From Putridiphycobacter sp045107045 (GTDB lineage: Bacteria; Bacteroidota; Bacteroidia; Flavobacteriales_D; Crocinitomicaceae), in NCBI GenBank assembly GCA_045107045.1, contig JBGCFR010000011.1:1-64000 (forward strand): DNA of 64,000 nt, written 5' to 3'. The position numbers and the translations under genes were made by a program. The notes under the pieces were generated by a model. The model worked only from the letters and a program-made list of their open reading frames with translations, did not search any database and was not told where the DNA came from. Below, piece after piece: positions 51,413-59,642 of the stretch (positions are counted from its first letter, which is position 1; every line of letters begins with the position of its first letter).

Positions 51413-53857
51413 TTGAAAACTCTTTTTTTTATATCGTTCATCTTCCTTTTCTTTCAGTCTTCATTGGCTCAAAACCAAGAGACCCTTTCTGTTTCTAAAA
51501 CTGAAACGGAAATATCAATTGATGGGATTGATAATGAAATGGCTTGGAAGAACGCTATGCCAAGTCAGTCATTTACTCAAACAACCCCTAATAACGGAAA
51601 GCCTTCAATCCAAAAGACAGAAGTAAAAATGTTGTATGATAATGAAGCAATCTATGTTTTTGCAACTATGTACGAAGTCCATTCCGATAGCATTACGAAA
51701 ACACTATCTAGGAGAGATAAGTTTGGAAATGCCGATCTGTTTGGTGTTGTTATTGACACATATGGCGCCAGTACAATTGGTTTCGGATTTCTTGTGACAG
51801 CTGCAGGTGTTCAGATTGATGAAATACATAGTCCAAATAATATTGATAGAAATTGGAATGCGGTCTGGTTCAGCTCAGTTAAATGCCTCGATAATAAATG
51901 GGTTGCGGAGTTAAAAATTCCGTTGGCTGCATTTCGATTTCCGAACCAAACCATTCAAGATTGGAAAGCCAATTTTACAAGGCATATCAGACGCAATAGA
52001 GAAGATTCTAACTGGCAGTATTTTGATGCAACTAAATTAAATTACTTATCTCAATTTGGAAATTTAAGCGGAATTGAGGGTTTAAAATCACCCGTTAGAC
52101 TTGCACTTTTTCCATACCTTAGCACCTATGTCGATATTTTTGAACAAAATGTAAGGCCAACTGTGAATGGTGGAATGGATTTAAAATATGGAATGAATGA
52201 TGCCTTTACGCTTGACATGACTTTAATTCCAGATTTTGGCCAAGTGCGATTTGATGATCAAGTCCTAAACTTGTCACCTTATGAAATTCAATTTGATGAA
52301 TTTAGACAATTTTTCACTGAAGGGGTTGAACTATTTAATAAAGGAGACTTATTTTATAGCAGAAGGCTTGGTGGCACTCCGGTTAACCAAAACAGACTCC
52401 AAAATTTGGAAGCTTCTGAAGTGATTGAAATAGAAAAAAACACCACCCGTCTTGTGAATGCCACTAAATTTTCAGGCAGAACAAGTAAAGGGCTAGGTGT
52501 AGGTATTTTAAACGGTACTAGTCTTGCCACTAAAGTTCATATTAATGACACTTTAACAGGTAGTGAACGAATTATAGAAACTAGTCCTTTAACAAATTAT
52601 AATGTTTTAATTTTCGATCAAAACTTAAAGCATAATTCTAGTCTAACCTTAGCCAATTCGAACGTTTGGAGGGCAGGGGAAACATATGACGCCAATGTAA
52701 CCGCATTCTTATTCGATTTGTTTGACCAGTCAGAACGGTTTAATATCAACGGAAATATTTCTAATTCACAATTATTTGAAAGTGGCAATGCCACTATTGG
52801 TCAAAAATATGAGCTTGAACTTGGAAAAGTTGCCGGTAAATTCATCACAGATGCTTCCGGGGAAATTGTAGATGAAAAATTTAACAATAATGATTTAGGT
52901 TTTTTGCGAAGAAACAATTACAAAAACATTAGCTATTATGCCGGATACCGATCTTTTGAGCCATTTTGGAGGCTGATTAGGTATTGGGCAGAAATTGAAA
53001 TTGAGCATACCCGTCTTCACCAACCTGATAATTTTGAAAATCTTAATTTCTATACTGAAACAGGAGCCGCTTTTAAAAATTTTCTATTTGCCGGGCTCAA
53101 TTTCACTTGGCGACCACTTGCCGAAAATGATTTTTTTGAAGCTAGAACCGCCAACTACTTTTACAAAAGACCAGGAGGAACTAGATTAGGAGGCTTTATA
53201 TCTTCCAATTATGGAAAACCTTTTGCTTACGACATCAGAGCAAATTTACTCCAAAGAAACGAAAATGATCGTTACGATTATTCCATCAACTTAAGTCCAA
53301 GATTTAGATTTAATGATAAATTCTCTCTGATTTATGACTTCACTTACGACTATCAGCAAAATGATGTAGGTCTTGCTTTGACCAATACTTTTGATATTGT
53401 TAAAATTATTGAAGTTCCTATTTTTGGACAAAGAGATAGACAGAATATCACTAACCTTTTAACGGCCAATTATGTTTTTAATAATAAAATGGACGTCTCT
53501 TTTAGAGCACGACATTACTGGTCCATTGTAGAGTACAAAGATTTCTATTTATTAGAAAAAGATGGTAGAATTTCAAATATTGATTATACTGGTTATGACC
53601 AAGAAGAGAAATCTATTCATGACAATAATTTCAACATTTTTACTATTGACATGACCTATTCTTGGGTATTTGCTCCTGGAAGTTTTCTTAATATTGTATG
53701 GAAACAATCACTTTCAAACACTAATACAAAAACAACACTTAACTATTTTTCTAATGTAAATGACTTAACACAGTCTCCCGCTTTTAATAGTATTTCTTTA
53801 AAACTTTTATACTACTTGAGCTATGCATCATTAAAATCAATTAAAAATTCAAATTGA
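51413..53857 (+). CDS. DUF5916 domain protein with CBM9-like N-terminus
   Basis: An 814-residue secreted protein beginning with a TTG at 51413-51415, immediately before a signal peptide (LKTLFFISFIFLFFQSSLAQ); no ATG lies before the mature part. Residues about 25-220 are a CBM9-like beta-sandwich (EISIDGIDNEMAWKNAMPS, DNEAIYVFATMYE, WVAELKIPLAAFRFP). The remaining about 590 residues match the DUF5916 barrel-like domain (FRQFFTEGVELFNKGDLFYSRR), with a final beta-strand-rich part (YSWVFAPGSFLNIVWKQSL). This resembles an outer-membrane protein, but the function is unknown. Its end overlaps the DUF2797 gene by 17 bases on the other strand. Confidence 0.86.
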   Translation: MKTLFFISFIFLFFQSSLAQNQETLSVSKTETEISIDGIDNEMAWKNAMPSQSFTQTTPNNGKPSIQKTEVKMLYDNEAIYVFATMYEVHSDSITKTLSRRDKFGNADLFGVVIDTYGASTIGFGFLVTAAGVQIDEIHSPNNIDRNWNAVWFSSVKCLDNKWVAELKIPLAAFRFPNQTIQDWKANFTRHIRRNREDSNWQYFDATKLNYLSQFGNLSGIEGLKSPVRLALFPYLSTYVDIFEQNVRPTVNGGMDLKYGMNDAFTLDMTLIPDFGQVRFDDQVLNLSPYEIQFDEFRQFFTEGVELFNKGDLFYSRRLGGTPVNQNRLQNLEASEVIEIEKNTTRLVNATKFSGRTSKGLGVGILNGTSLATKVHINDTLTGSERIIETSPLTNYNVLIFDQNLKHNSSLTLANSNVWRAGETYDANVTAFLFDLFDQSERFNINGNISNSQLFESGNATIGQKYELELGKVAGKFITDASGEIVDEKFNNNDLGFLRRNNYKNISYYAGYRSFEPFWRLIRYWAEIEIEHTRLHQPDNFENLNFYTETGAAFKNFLFAGLNFTWRPLAENDFFEARTANYFYKRPGGTRLGGFISSNYGKPFAYDIRANLLQRNENDRYDYSINLSPRFRFNDKFSLIYDFTYDYQQNDVGLALTNTFDIVKIIEVPIFGQRDRQNITNLLTANYVFNNKMDVSFRARHYWSIVEYKDFYLLEKDGRISNIDYTGYDQEEKSIHDNNFNIFTIDMTYSWVFAPGSFLNIVWKQSLSNTNTKTTLNYFSNVNDLTQSPAFNSISLKLLYYLSYASLKSIKNSN

Positions 53858-54629
53858 TATAATAACCTTCATGCTTTCTAATATTTAAAACCCTATCATT
53901 ATCAAGTAATAAGTATTGACCTTTAATACCTAAAAGCTTGCCTTCTATTATTGGGGTTTTATCAAAACCAACACTCTTTATCTTTTCAGGAAATGTAAGC
54001 ACTGGGTAATTAATATCATGAATCTCGTCATCTTCAGTCATATATTGGCTTAGATCATCTGGCAATAATTCTTCCAAACGCCATTTCTCCTCTTCCAAAT
54101 CGAATTGAGCTACTTCATTCTTCAACATTTTTCGCCAATTCGTTTTATCGGTAAATGAAGATTTTAATGCCACTTCAATTTCACCGGCTAATTGCCTATA
54201 AGGCACTTCTGCAATTTTAATTGCCTGTGAAGCACCTTGGTCAATCCACCTTGTAGGCACTTGTGTTGACCTTGTCACACCTACTTTTAAGGCTGAAGCT
54301 ACAGCAAAATAGACTATATGTGGCTGAAAATGGTGCTTTTTTTCCCACTCAACATCTCTTCCTTCTCCTAAATGAGCACGACATAATTCTGGTCTTATAA
54401 TACATTCAGCGGCCTGAGGAGAATTAGTAAAACAACTGTAACAGAATCCCTGTGCAAATAGTTTTTTTGGATAATCACCACATGCCATGCATTGAACTGT
54501 GCCGGTAAATTCAAACTGAATAGACTGGCCAATTAAATCATTAAGCTCAATGATTTTTTCTTCAGACTTTAAGCTATACTTAACAACATCTTCCAATACT
54601 GTTTTCATTTTATGAAGGCGTAATTCCAT
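53841..54629 (-). CDS. DUF2797 domain-containing protein
   Basis: A 262-residue protein from the ATG at 54627-54629; an in-frame TTG at 54654-54656 is less likely. The N-terminal half contains a Cys-rich zinc-like region (CMACGDYPKKLFAQGFCYSC, then ECIIRPELCRAHLGEGRD), and the centre has VYFAVASALKVGVTRSTQVPTRWIDQG, the DUF2797 core that resembles a GIY-YIG-like fold. Its role is not known. It converges with the DUF5916 gene and diverges from the MlaE-like gene. Confidence 0.88.
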   Translation of the reverse strand: MELRLHKMKTVLEDVVKYSLKSEEKIIELNDLIGQSIQFEFTGTVQCMACGDYPKKLFAQGFCYSCFTNSPQAAECIIRPELCRAHLGEGRDVEWEKKHHFQPHIVYFAVASALKVGVTRSTQVPTRWIDQGASQAIKIAEVPYRQLAGEIEVALKSSFTDKTNWRKMLKNEVAQFDLEEEKWRLEELLPDDLSQYMTEDDEIHDINYPVLTFPEKIKSVGFDKTPIIEGKLLGIKGQYLLLDNDRVLNIRKHEGYYINLNF

Positions 54630-54729
54630 TTTGACTATTTTTTTGCCGAAAGTCAAAGTTAAAAAAACAAATAATAGTATTGATGGCTTAGCAACTAAGA
54701 AAAAAATATTAATTAATTTAGCAGTGAAT

Positions 54730-55476
54730 ATGAACTTATTTGAACATATAGGAAAATACTTTTTGATGCTTAAATTCGTATTCTCACGTCCTGAAAAAGG
54801 AAAAGTTTTCTGGGAAAAATTTTTTACAGAAGCTCATGGAATAGTAATAAATTCTATTCCATTAATTGGCTTTTTATCTGTTTTTATGGGAGGTGTTATT
54901 TCTCTTCAAACAGCCTCAAATATGAGCTCTCCTCTTCTTCCTGAATATACGATTGGTTATATTACCCGTCAATCTACCATTTTAGAATTTTCACCAACTA
55001 TTATCTCATTAATTATTGCCGGTAAGGTAGGTTCAAATATTGCCTCAGAAATTGGCACTATGAGAGTAACTGAACAAATTGACGCATTAGAAATAATGGG
55101 AGTAAATTCGATTGGTTATTTAATGTTACCTAAAATATTAGCAACTACATTATTTTTCCCATTTGCAATAATTATTTCAATGCTATTAAGCTTGATTGGT
55201 GGATGGATTGCAGGTGTCACCTCAAACCTTTATTCAACTGAAACATATATACTTGGGATAAGGGCATTCTGGGATGTGGACCAGCATCATTTATTCTATG
55301 CACTAGGAAAAACCATGGTGTTTGCATTTTTAATTACTTCAATCGCTTGTTATTATGGATATTACACCAAAGGTGGCGCATTGGAAGTTGGAAAAGCAAG
55401 TACAAATGCCGTTGTTGCAGCTTCAGTTGCTATTTTACTTGCCAATTACATTCTCACTCAATTAGTCCTTATATAA
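54730..55476 (+). CDS. MlaE-family ABC transporter permease
   Basis: A 248-residue membrane protein beginning with the ATG at 54730-54732; earlier in-frame codons are non-homologous. It has five or six membrane segments and the MlaE signature: IPLIGFLSVFMGGVISLQTA, RQSTILEFSPTIISLIIAGKVGSNIASEIGTMRVTEQIDALEIMG, with EQIDALEIMG as the coupling loop, here given in parts. It works with an ATPase to move phospholipids between membranes. It is followed at one base by the MlaF-like gene. An MCE (MlaD) protein is not in the window. Confidence 0.93.
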   Translation: MNLFEHIGKYFLMLKFVFSRPEKGKVFWEKFFTEAHGIVINSIPLIGFLSVFMGGVISLQTASNMSSPLLPEYTIGYITRQSTILEFSPTIISLIIAGKVGSNIASEIGTMRVTEQIDALEIMGVNSIGYLMLPKILATTLFFPFAIIISMLLSLIGGWIAGVTSNLYSTETYILGIRAFWDVDQHHLFYALGKTMVFAFLITSIACYYGYYTKGGALEVGKASTNAVVAASVAILLANYILTQLVLI

Positions 55477-55477
55477 A

Positions 55478-56239
55478 TTGATTGAAGTAAGAAACATATC
55501 TAAATCATTTGGTGACACACAAATATTATTTGATGTTTCTGCTAGCTTTTCGCCTGGAAAAGTAAATTTAATTATTGGTGGATCTGGGCAAGGAAAATCA
55601 GTTCTCACAAAGTGCATTGTTGGTCTACACGAAGTTGATGAAGGGAAAGTAGAGTATGATAGTAGAAATTTTTCAGAAATGAATAGAACACAACGTAAAG
55701 TTGTTAGACAAGAAATTGGAATGCTTTTTCAAGGTAGTGCCCTATTCGATTCCTTAACTGTTCTTGAAAACGTTATGTTTCCGCTAAAAATGTTCACGGA
55801 TATGACCAAGGAAGAACGGATAGAAAGAGCAAGGTTTTGTTTAGAAAGAGTAGAAATTATTGATAAAGATCATTTACTACCCGCGGAAACATCTGGAGGA
55901 ATGCAAAAAAGAATAGCAATTGCAAGAGCCATAGCTATGAATCCAAAATATCTATTTTGTGATGAACCCAATTCTGGTTTAGATCCTAAGACATCTATAT
56001 TAATTGATAACCTAATTAAGGAAATCACTTATGAATATAATATGACCACTATAGTTATTACTCATGACATGAATTCAGTCATAGAAATTGGTGATCACAT
56101 TATTTTTATTAATAAAGGAAGAAACTGGTGGCAAGGCGATAACCAAGAAATATTAAGAACCGATAACCAAGAAGTTATTGATTTTGTTTACGCTTCTAAC
56201 TTTATGAAAAATTTAAGATCAAAATTAATTAATAACTAA
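55478..56239 (+). CDS. MlaF-like ABC transporter ATP-binding protein
   Basis: A 253-residue ATPase beginning with TTG at 55478-55480, one base after the permease stop; this start fits the family (IEVRNISKSFGDTQILFDVS). Walker A is GGSGQGKSV, with a Q-loop region LFQGSALFDSLTVLENV, the signature ETSGGMQKRIAIARAIA and Walker B LFCDEPNSGLDP, typical of MlaF. It powers lipid transport by the adjacent MlaE-like permease. It is followed by a coiled-coil membrane protein after nine bases. Confidence 0.94.
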   Translation: MIEVRNISKSFGDTQILFDVSASFSPGKVNLIIGGSGQGKSVLTKCIVGLHEVDEGKVEYDSRNFSEMNRTQRKVVRQEIGMLFQGSALFDSLTVLENVMFPLKMFTDMTKEERIERARFCLERVEIIDKDHLLPAETSGGMQKRIAIARAIAMNPKYLFCDEPNSGLDPKTSILIDNLIKEITYEYNMTTIVITHDMNSVIEIGDHIIFINKGRNWWQGDNQEILRTDNQEVIDFVYASNFMKNLRSKLINN

Positions 56240-56248
56240 ATATACGCT

Positions 56249-57223
56249 ATGAGTGAAGTAATTGAAACTAAAGGAAAATCCAAATCTGGAGGATTATATA
56301 TCCTAATAATAATTGCATTATTGCTGCTTTCTGGTTTCTTGGGCTGGAAACTATCTAGTAAGAACAAAGAGATAAATGAATTAGCATTCCAAAAAGAAGA
56401 ATTGATTACGGAGCGTGATGAATTAAGCGGTATGCTTTACAAGCAAGGAGTTGAAGCGGGGAATGACCTAAAGGAAAACCTTCAAAACATGTTATCGGAC
56501 TATGAAACAATGGAGGCCTTAAATACAGACTTAAATGATAGCATTATTCAAGAAAAAGAAAAAATTGTTGAAATATTAGCTGAGCTTGATAAAGAAAAAA
56601 AGAATAAAAGGTTTTACGCAAGAAAAGTATTTAAATTAGAGAAAGAAACCGAAACTTTGCGTTCTATAATGAAGGACTATGTTAGAACCATTGACTCTTT
56701 AAACACTGAGAATCTGACATTAAAAACAGATTTAACAAATACTAGAAATGATTTGACAACTGTTATAAAAGACCGAGATGATTTACAAGATAAAGCGGAA
56801 GATTTATCTAAGCAAGTTAGTGAAGGCTCAAAGTTAAGTGCCTTAAGCATCCTTTCTGAAGGCATTAGAGAACGAAGTTCTGGTTCTTATAAAGAAACTG
56901 ACCGCGCTAGCAGAGCGACACATATTCGGTCTTGTTTTACAATAGCGGCGAACAAAATAGCCACTGCTGGAAATAAAGCAGTTTACATGAGAATTCTTAA
57001 TCAAAATGGTAATACACTATACACTAGCAGCAGTAATACTTTTACAACAGAAGATGGACGAAAACTGGTTTATTCTGACAAGAAAACAATTAACTATCAG
57101 AAGAGTGTAATTGACGTTTGTATATTCCACAAACTGAGTAATGAAATAGAATCTGGAAACTATGTCGCTGAGTTATGGTGTGAAGGTTCAAAAATTGGAA
57201 CAAATAGCTTTACTCTAAAGTAA
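56249..57223 (+). CDS. Single-pass coiled-coil protein of the MlaEF operon
   Basis: A 324-residue protein with one transmembrane segment (about residues 17-36), followed by a long coiled coil (about 40-205) with heptad patterns (INELAFQKEELITERDEL, KKNKRFYARKVFKLEKET, LNTENLTLKTDLTNTRND), and a beta-rich C-terminal domain (about 205-324: ALSILSEGIRERSSG, VYMRILNQNGNTLYTS, NYVAELWCEGSKIG). Similar proteins are known from Bacteroidota but are not characterised. Operon position makes a partner role for the lipid transporter plausible but unproven. A strong bidirectional terminator follows. Confidence 0.75.
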   Translation: MSEVIETKGKSKSGGLYILIIIALLLLSGFLGWKLSSKNKEINELAFQKEELITERDELSGMLYKQGVEAGNDLKENLQNMLSDYETMEALNTDLNDSIIQEKEKIVEILAELDKEKKNKRFYARKVFKLEKETETLRSIMKDYVRTIDSLNTENLTLKTDLTNTRNDLTTVIKDRDDLQDKAEDLSKQVSEGSKLSALSILSEGIRERSSGSYKETDRASRATHIRSCFTIAANKIATAGNKAVYMRILNQNGNTLYTSSSNTFTTEDGRKLVYSDKKTINYQKSVIDVCIFHKLSNEIESGNYVAELWCEGSKIGTNSFTLK

Positions 57224-57246
57224 GCACTAAAAATAATTCTAATTAT

Positions 57247-57287
57247 AAAAAAGGAAGCCCATACTAAATGTATGGGCTTCCTTTTTT
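57247..57287. terminator. Bidirectional terminator between the Mla-like operon and purQ
   Basis: A perfect stem AAGGAAGCCCATAC / GTATGGGCTTCCTT with loop TAAAT is flanked by A and T runs on both sides and sits between convergent genes. It can end both transcripts. Confidence 0.9.
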
Positions 57288-57302
57288 ATCTACTAAATTC
57301 AA

Positions 57303-57992
57303 TTATACTAATTGCTTTAAGATTGACATAAAAATATTCTGTCCATCTATATTTCCCAAATTAGGGTCAACGGCTCTTTCAGGATGAGGCATCATACCAA
57401 ATACATTTTTTCCCTTATTGGTAGTACCCGCAATGTTCAATAGACTTCCATTAGGATTAGAATTTTCATTTACTTTTCCTGACTCAGATGCATACTGAAA
57501 TAAAATTTGATCGTTATCCTGCAACTGCTTCAATTCATCATCAGAAGCAAAAAATCTACCTTCACCATGTGCTATTGGAATCTTATAAACTTTATCAAAA
57601 TCTAAATTCGCAGTAATTGATGCTGTCTTAGAAATTGGCTTTAAATGCACATTTTTACAAATGAATTTTTGAGAGTTGTTATGCAATAAAGCACCATCTA
57701 ATAAGTGTGTTTCAGTTAAAATCTGATATCCATTACAAATACCCATAACATATCCTCCTTTATTTGCATGATCAATAACCGATTGCATAATTGGAGAAAA
57801 GCTAGCAATTGATCCTGACCTCAAATAATCACCATATGAAAAGCCCCCTGGTAAAACAACAAAGTCAACACCTTTTAAGTCATGATCTTTATGCCAAAGT
57901 TTTTCAACTTTTTGATCAAGCATTGTTTCTAAAGTATAAACCATGTCTTGGTCACAATTTGACCCTGGGAAAGTAATAACTCCAAACTTCAT
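57303..57992 (-). CDS. purQ: Phosphoribosylformylglycinamidine synthase subunit PurQ
   Basis: A 229-residue glutaminase subunit starting at ATG 57990-57992. Motifs: KFGVITFPGSNCDQD at the start, GGFSYGDYLRSG near 49-60, MGICNGYQILTE with nucleophile Cys86, and MPHPERAVD with His203 and Glu205. It supplies ammonia to PurL for the fourth step of purine synthesis. The small form needs separate PurL and PurS partners, which are not in the window. Confidence 0.96.
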   Translation of the reverse strand: MKFGVITFPGSNCDQDMVYTLETMLDQKVEKLWHKDHDLKGVDFVVLPGGFSYGDYLRSGSIASFSPIMQSVIDHANKGGYVMGICNGYQILTETHLLDGALLHNNSQKFICKNVHLKPISKTASITANLDFDKVYKIPIAHGEGRFFASDDELKQLQDNDQILFQYASESGKVNENSNPNGSLLNIAGTTNKGKNVFGMMPHPERAVDPNLGNIDGQNIFMSILKQLV

Positions 57993-58012
57993 TTTGTTCA
58001 ATTTTAAGAACA

Positions 58013-58020
58013 CAAAGGTA
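58013..58020 (-). promoter_or_regulatory. -7 box upstream of purQ
   Basis: On the minus strand TACCTTTG fits TAnnTTTG and lies 20 bases before the purQ ATG. No strong -33 element was recognised. Confidence 0.45.
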
Positions 58021-58055
58021 ATTAATATGTGTTACAATTTGGAACAGCTTATTAA

Positions 58056-59006
58056 CTAAAAGACAAAAATTCTTAACAAATTTAGAATTACTAATGCAAT
58101 AAATAATGTATTTAACATCCCGTTGTGTTTTGCATTTAAAATTGGAATTGATAGCAGTAATGCCAAGGGCACAATAAACAGAAGATACTTTATTCCATAA
58201 ACCCAATAAATTGAAGCACTTATAGCGAATGTTAAAAATGTGAAAAATGTTAGTATATTAACCTGTTTCCTTTCTATGTTTAATATGTACTTAAATTGAT
58301 TTCTTAACTTGATTAGAGAAATTAAAGTGATTAGAATTAAAATACTAAAACTTAAATAATCAATCCAATTGTATTCAATGATCGCAGACTGAATTGGCAT
58401 TGACTTTAATGAAATTGAACCATGTATTAAATACTTTAACGATAATAGATAAAACATTGGCAATATCATTCCCAAAATACTGACTGCCCACTCACGCCAG
58501 TTAAAGGGTCGGAAAACATTTAAACTAAATAATAATAACAATCCAATTGGTAATAGCCAGTAGGAAAACAAAAAGCTAAATCCAATAATTATACCAGTGA
58601 TAAATCCAATATGAATGGCGGTTCGATTCTGATCAAGTTCGATTAATTTAAGAAAAAGAAAAGAAAAGATCAAACTAATAATATAGGTACTATCGAAATA
58701 AAAGCCGCCGAAAGTGCTGAGTATTATTAGAAATATAAAAATTGGTAACGCTGTAGTCTTCAAATAAAAACTTGTCTTATTAAAAGCTCGATTAATCACA
58801 AAACCGGTCAAAAGTAAAAATACAGCAGATATAATATAATTAAGAGTTGCATTATTCTGTATAGACTTAACACTTGATGAATACCATACGAAAAAGTCAT
58901 CTTGAAAACTATTTTCTTGAATAAACACTGACAATGCACCTATGAATACAAACAGTATTGAAATAGCATAAACTAAAGGAATATTAGTTTTTAGTAATTT
59001 TATCAT
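58056..59006 (-). CDS. DUF6427-like multi-pass membrane protein
   Basis: A 316-residue protein with about nine hydrophobic segments. The start LLKTNIPLVYAISILFVFIGAL and the long membrane segments (IPLVYAI, LLLFSLNVFRPFNWREWAV) resemble the DUF6427 family, found in Flavobacteriales with the small DUF6341 gene on the other side, as seen here. Roles are unknown. It has a C-terminal helix LFIALVILNLLRIFVF. It is separated from purQ by 63 bases on the same strand. Confidence 0.65.
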   Translation of the reverse strand: MIKLLKTNIPLVYAISILFVFIGALSVFIQENSFQDDFFVWYSSSVKSIQNNATLNYIISAVFLLLTGFVINRAFNKTSFYLKTTALPIFIFLIILSTFGGFYFDSTYIISLIFSFLFLKLIELDQNRTAIHIGFITGIIIGFSFLFSYWLLPIGLLLLFSLNVFRPFNWREWAVSILGMILPMFYLLSLKYLIHGSISLKSMPIQSAIIEYNWIDYLSFSILILITLISLIKLRNQFKYILNIERKQVNILTFFTFLTFAISASIYWVYGIKYLLFIVPLALLLSIPILNAKHNGMLNTLFIALVILNLLRIFVF

Positions 59007-59066
59007 TGATGGCTGAAAATAGCTTTTTTTTACTTACCATTTGCATGGTTAAGTAAGAATTTTAAT

Positions 59067-59074
59067 TAAATTTG
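59067..59074 (+). promoter_or_regulatory. -7 box upstream of the DUF6341-like gene
   Basis: TAAATTTG fits TAnnTTTG, 19 bases before the ATG at 59094. A TTTG at 59040-59043 lies 23 bases upstream, slightly more than the usual 19-21. Confidence 0.4.
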
Positions 59075-59093
59075 CTTACAAAATTAATAAGAA

Positions 59094-59285
59094 ATGAGCT
59101 CATCAGATTTTTTTTACGGACTAAAAGACGGAATTTATTGGTTATTCGAAAATACACTTGAACCTTTGGCTGATTTGCCTTGGCAAGGTGTGTTAATTTT
59201 CGGATTTATTGCATTTGCTTATTGGATGAAAAGACAAATTGATTATAATAAAATCGCAGAAAACGATTCTGATCAAATTAAATAA
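59094..59285 (+). CDS. Small single-pass membrane protein, DUF6341-like
   Basis: A 63-residue protein: SSSDFFYGLKDGIYWLFENTLEPL at the start (shown in part), then LPWQGVLIFGFIAFAYWMKR, one membrane helix, and a polar tail. It resembles the DUF6341 family by size, its FF-G-----LFE pattern and its place next to a DUF6427-like gene. Function is unknown. It is divergent from the DUF6427-like gene and has its own terminator. Confidence 0.6.
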   Translation: MSSSDFFYGLKDGIYWLFENTLEPLADLPWQGVLIFGFIAFAYWMKRQIDYNKIAENDSDQIK

Positions 59286-59307
59286 AAAACGTTTTACTTA
59301 TATATAG

Positions 59308-59334
59308 AAGCTGGCCTTTACGTCAGCTTTTTTT
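59308..59334 (+). terminator. Rho-independent terminator of the DUF6341-like gene
   Basis: AAGCTGGC pairs with GTCAGCTT around CTTTAC (one G-T pair) and is followed by TTTTTTA. It lies 22 bases past the stop of the small membrane protein. Confidence 0.8.
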
Positions 59335-59566
59335 ATTTCATATTTTTCCAGTTTTTGAAAAAGGCTATAATCTGCTTATGAAATACAACTATTAATATTA
59401 TATAGGGAATAGTCATAATGTAAAGGATTCCACTATTAATTCCACTACCATCTTCCTCCCATTGCGACTCTGCCTGTGCTTTGCACATAACACATTGTGA
59501 TATTAATCGATTACTAAAAAGTAATGCAACAGTAACAAAACTTGTTATCTTACTAAGGTTTAACAT
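59333..59566 (-). CDS. Small membrane protein with CxxC motif
   Basis: A 77-residue protein from the ATG at 59564-59566 (an in-frame TTG lies three codons upstream). It has a signal-like helix (residues 5-20), then SQCVMCKAQAESQWEEDGSG with a CxxC pair (Cys25, Cys28), and a second hydrophobic stretch (ILYIMTIPYIILIVVFHK). This order is known from a widespread Bacteroidota family of small uncharacterised proteins. The cysteine pair suggests metal or redox binding at the periplasmic side. It converges with the DUF6341-like gene and is divergent from fbp. Confidence 0.7.
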   Translation of the reverse strand: MLNLSKITSFVTVALLFSNRLISQCVMCKAQAESQWEEDGSGINSGILYIMTIPYIILIVVFHKQIIAFFKNWKNMK

Positions 59567-59572
59567 TACTTG

Positions 59573-59580
59573 CAAAGATA
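59573..59580 (-). promoter_or_regulatory. -7 box six bases before the small CxxC protein's ATG
   Basis: On the minus strand TATCTTTG fits TAnnTTTG and is separated by six bases from the ATG at 59566. The mRNA would be nearly leaderless. Confidence 0.4.
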
Positions 59581-59642
59581 ACCTTTTTTTAAGGCGTAGA
59601 TAAATGAATTTTTACGTTATTTGCAATTGAAAAGTTGATTTT

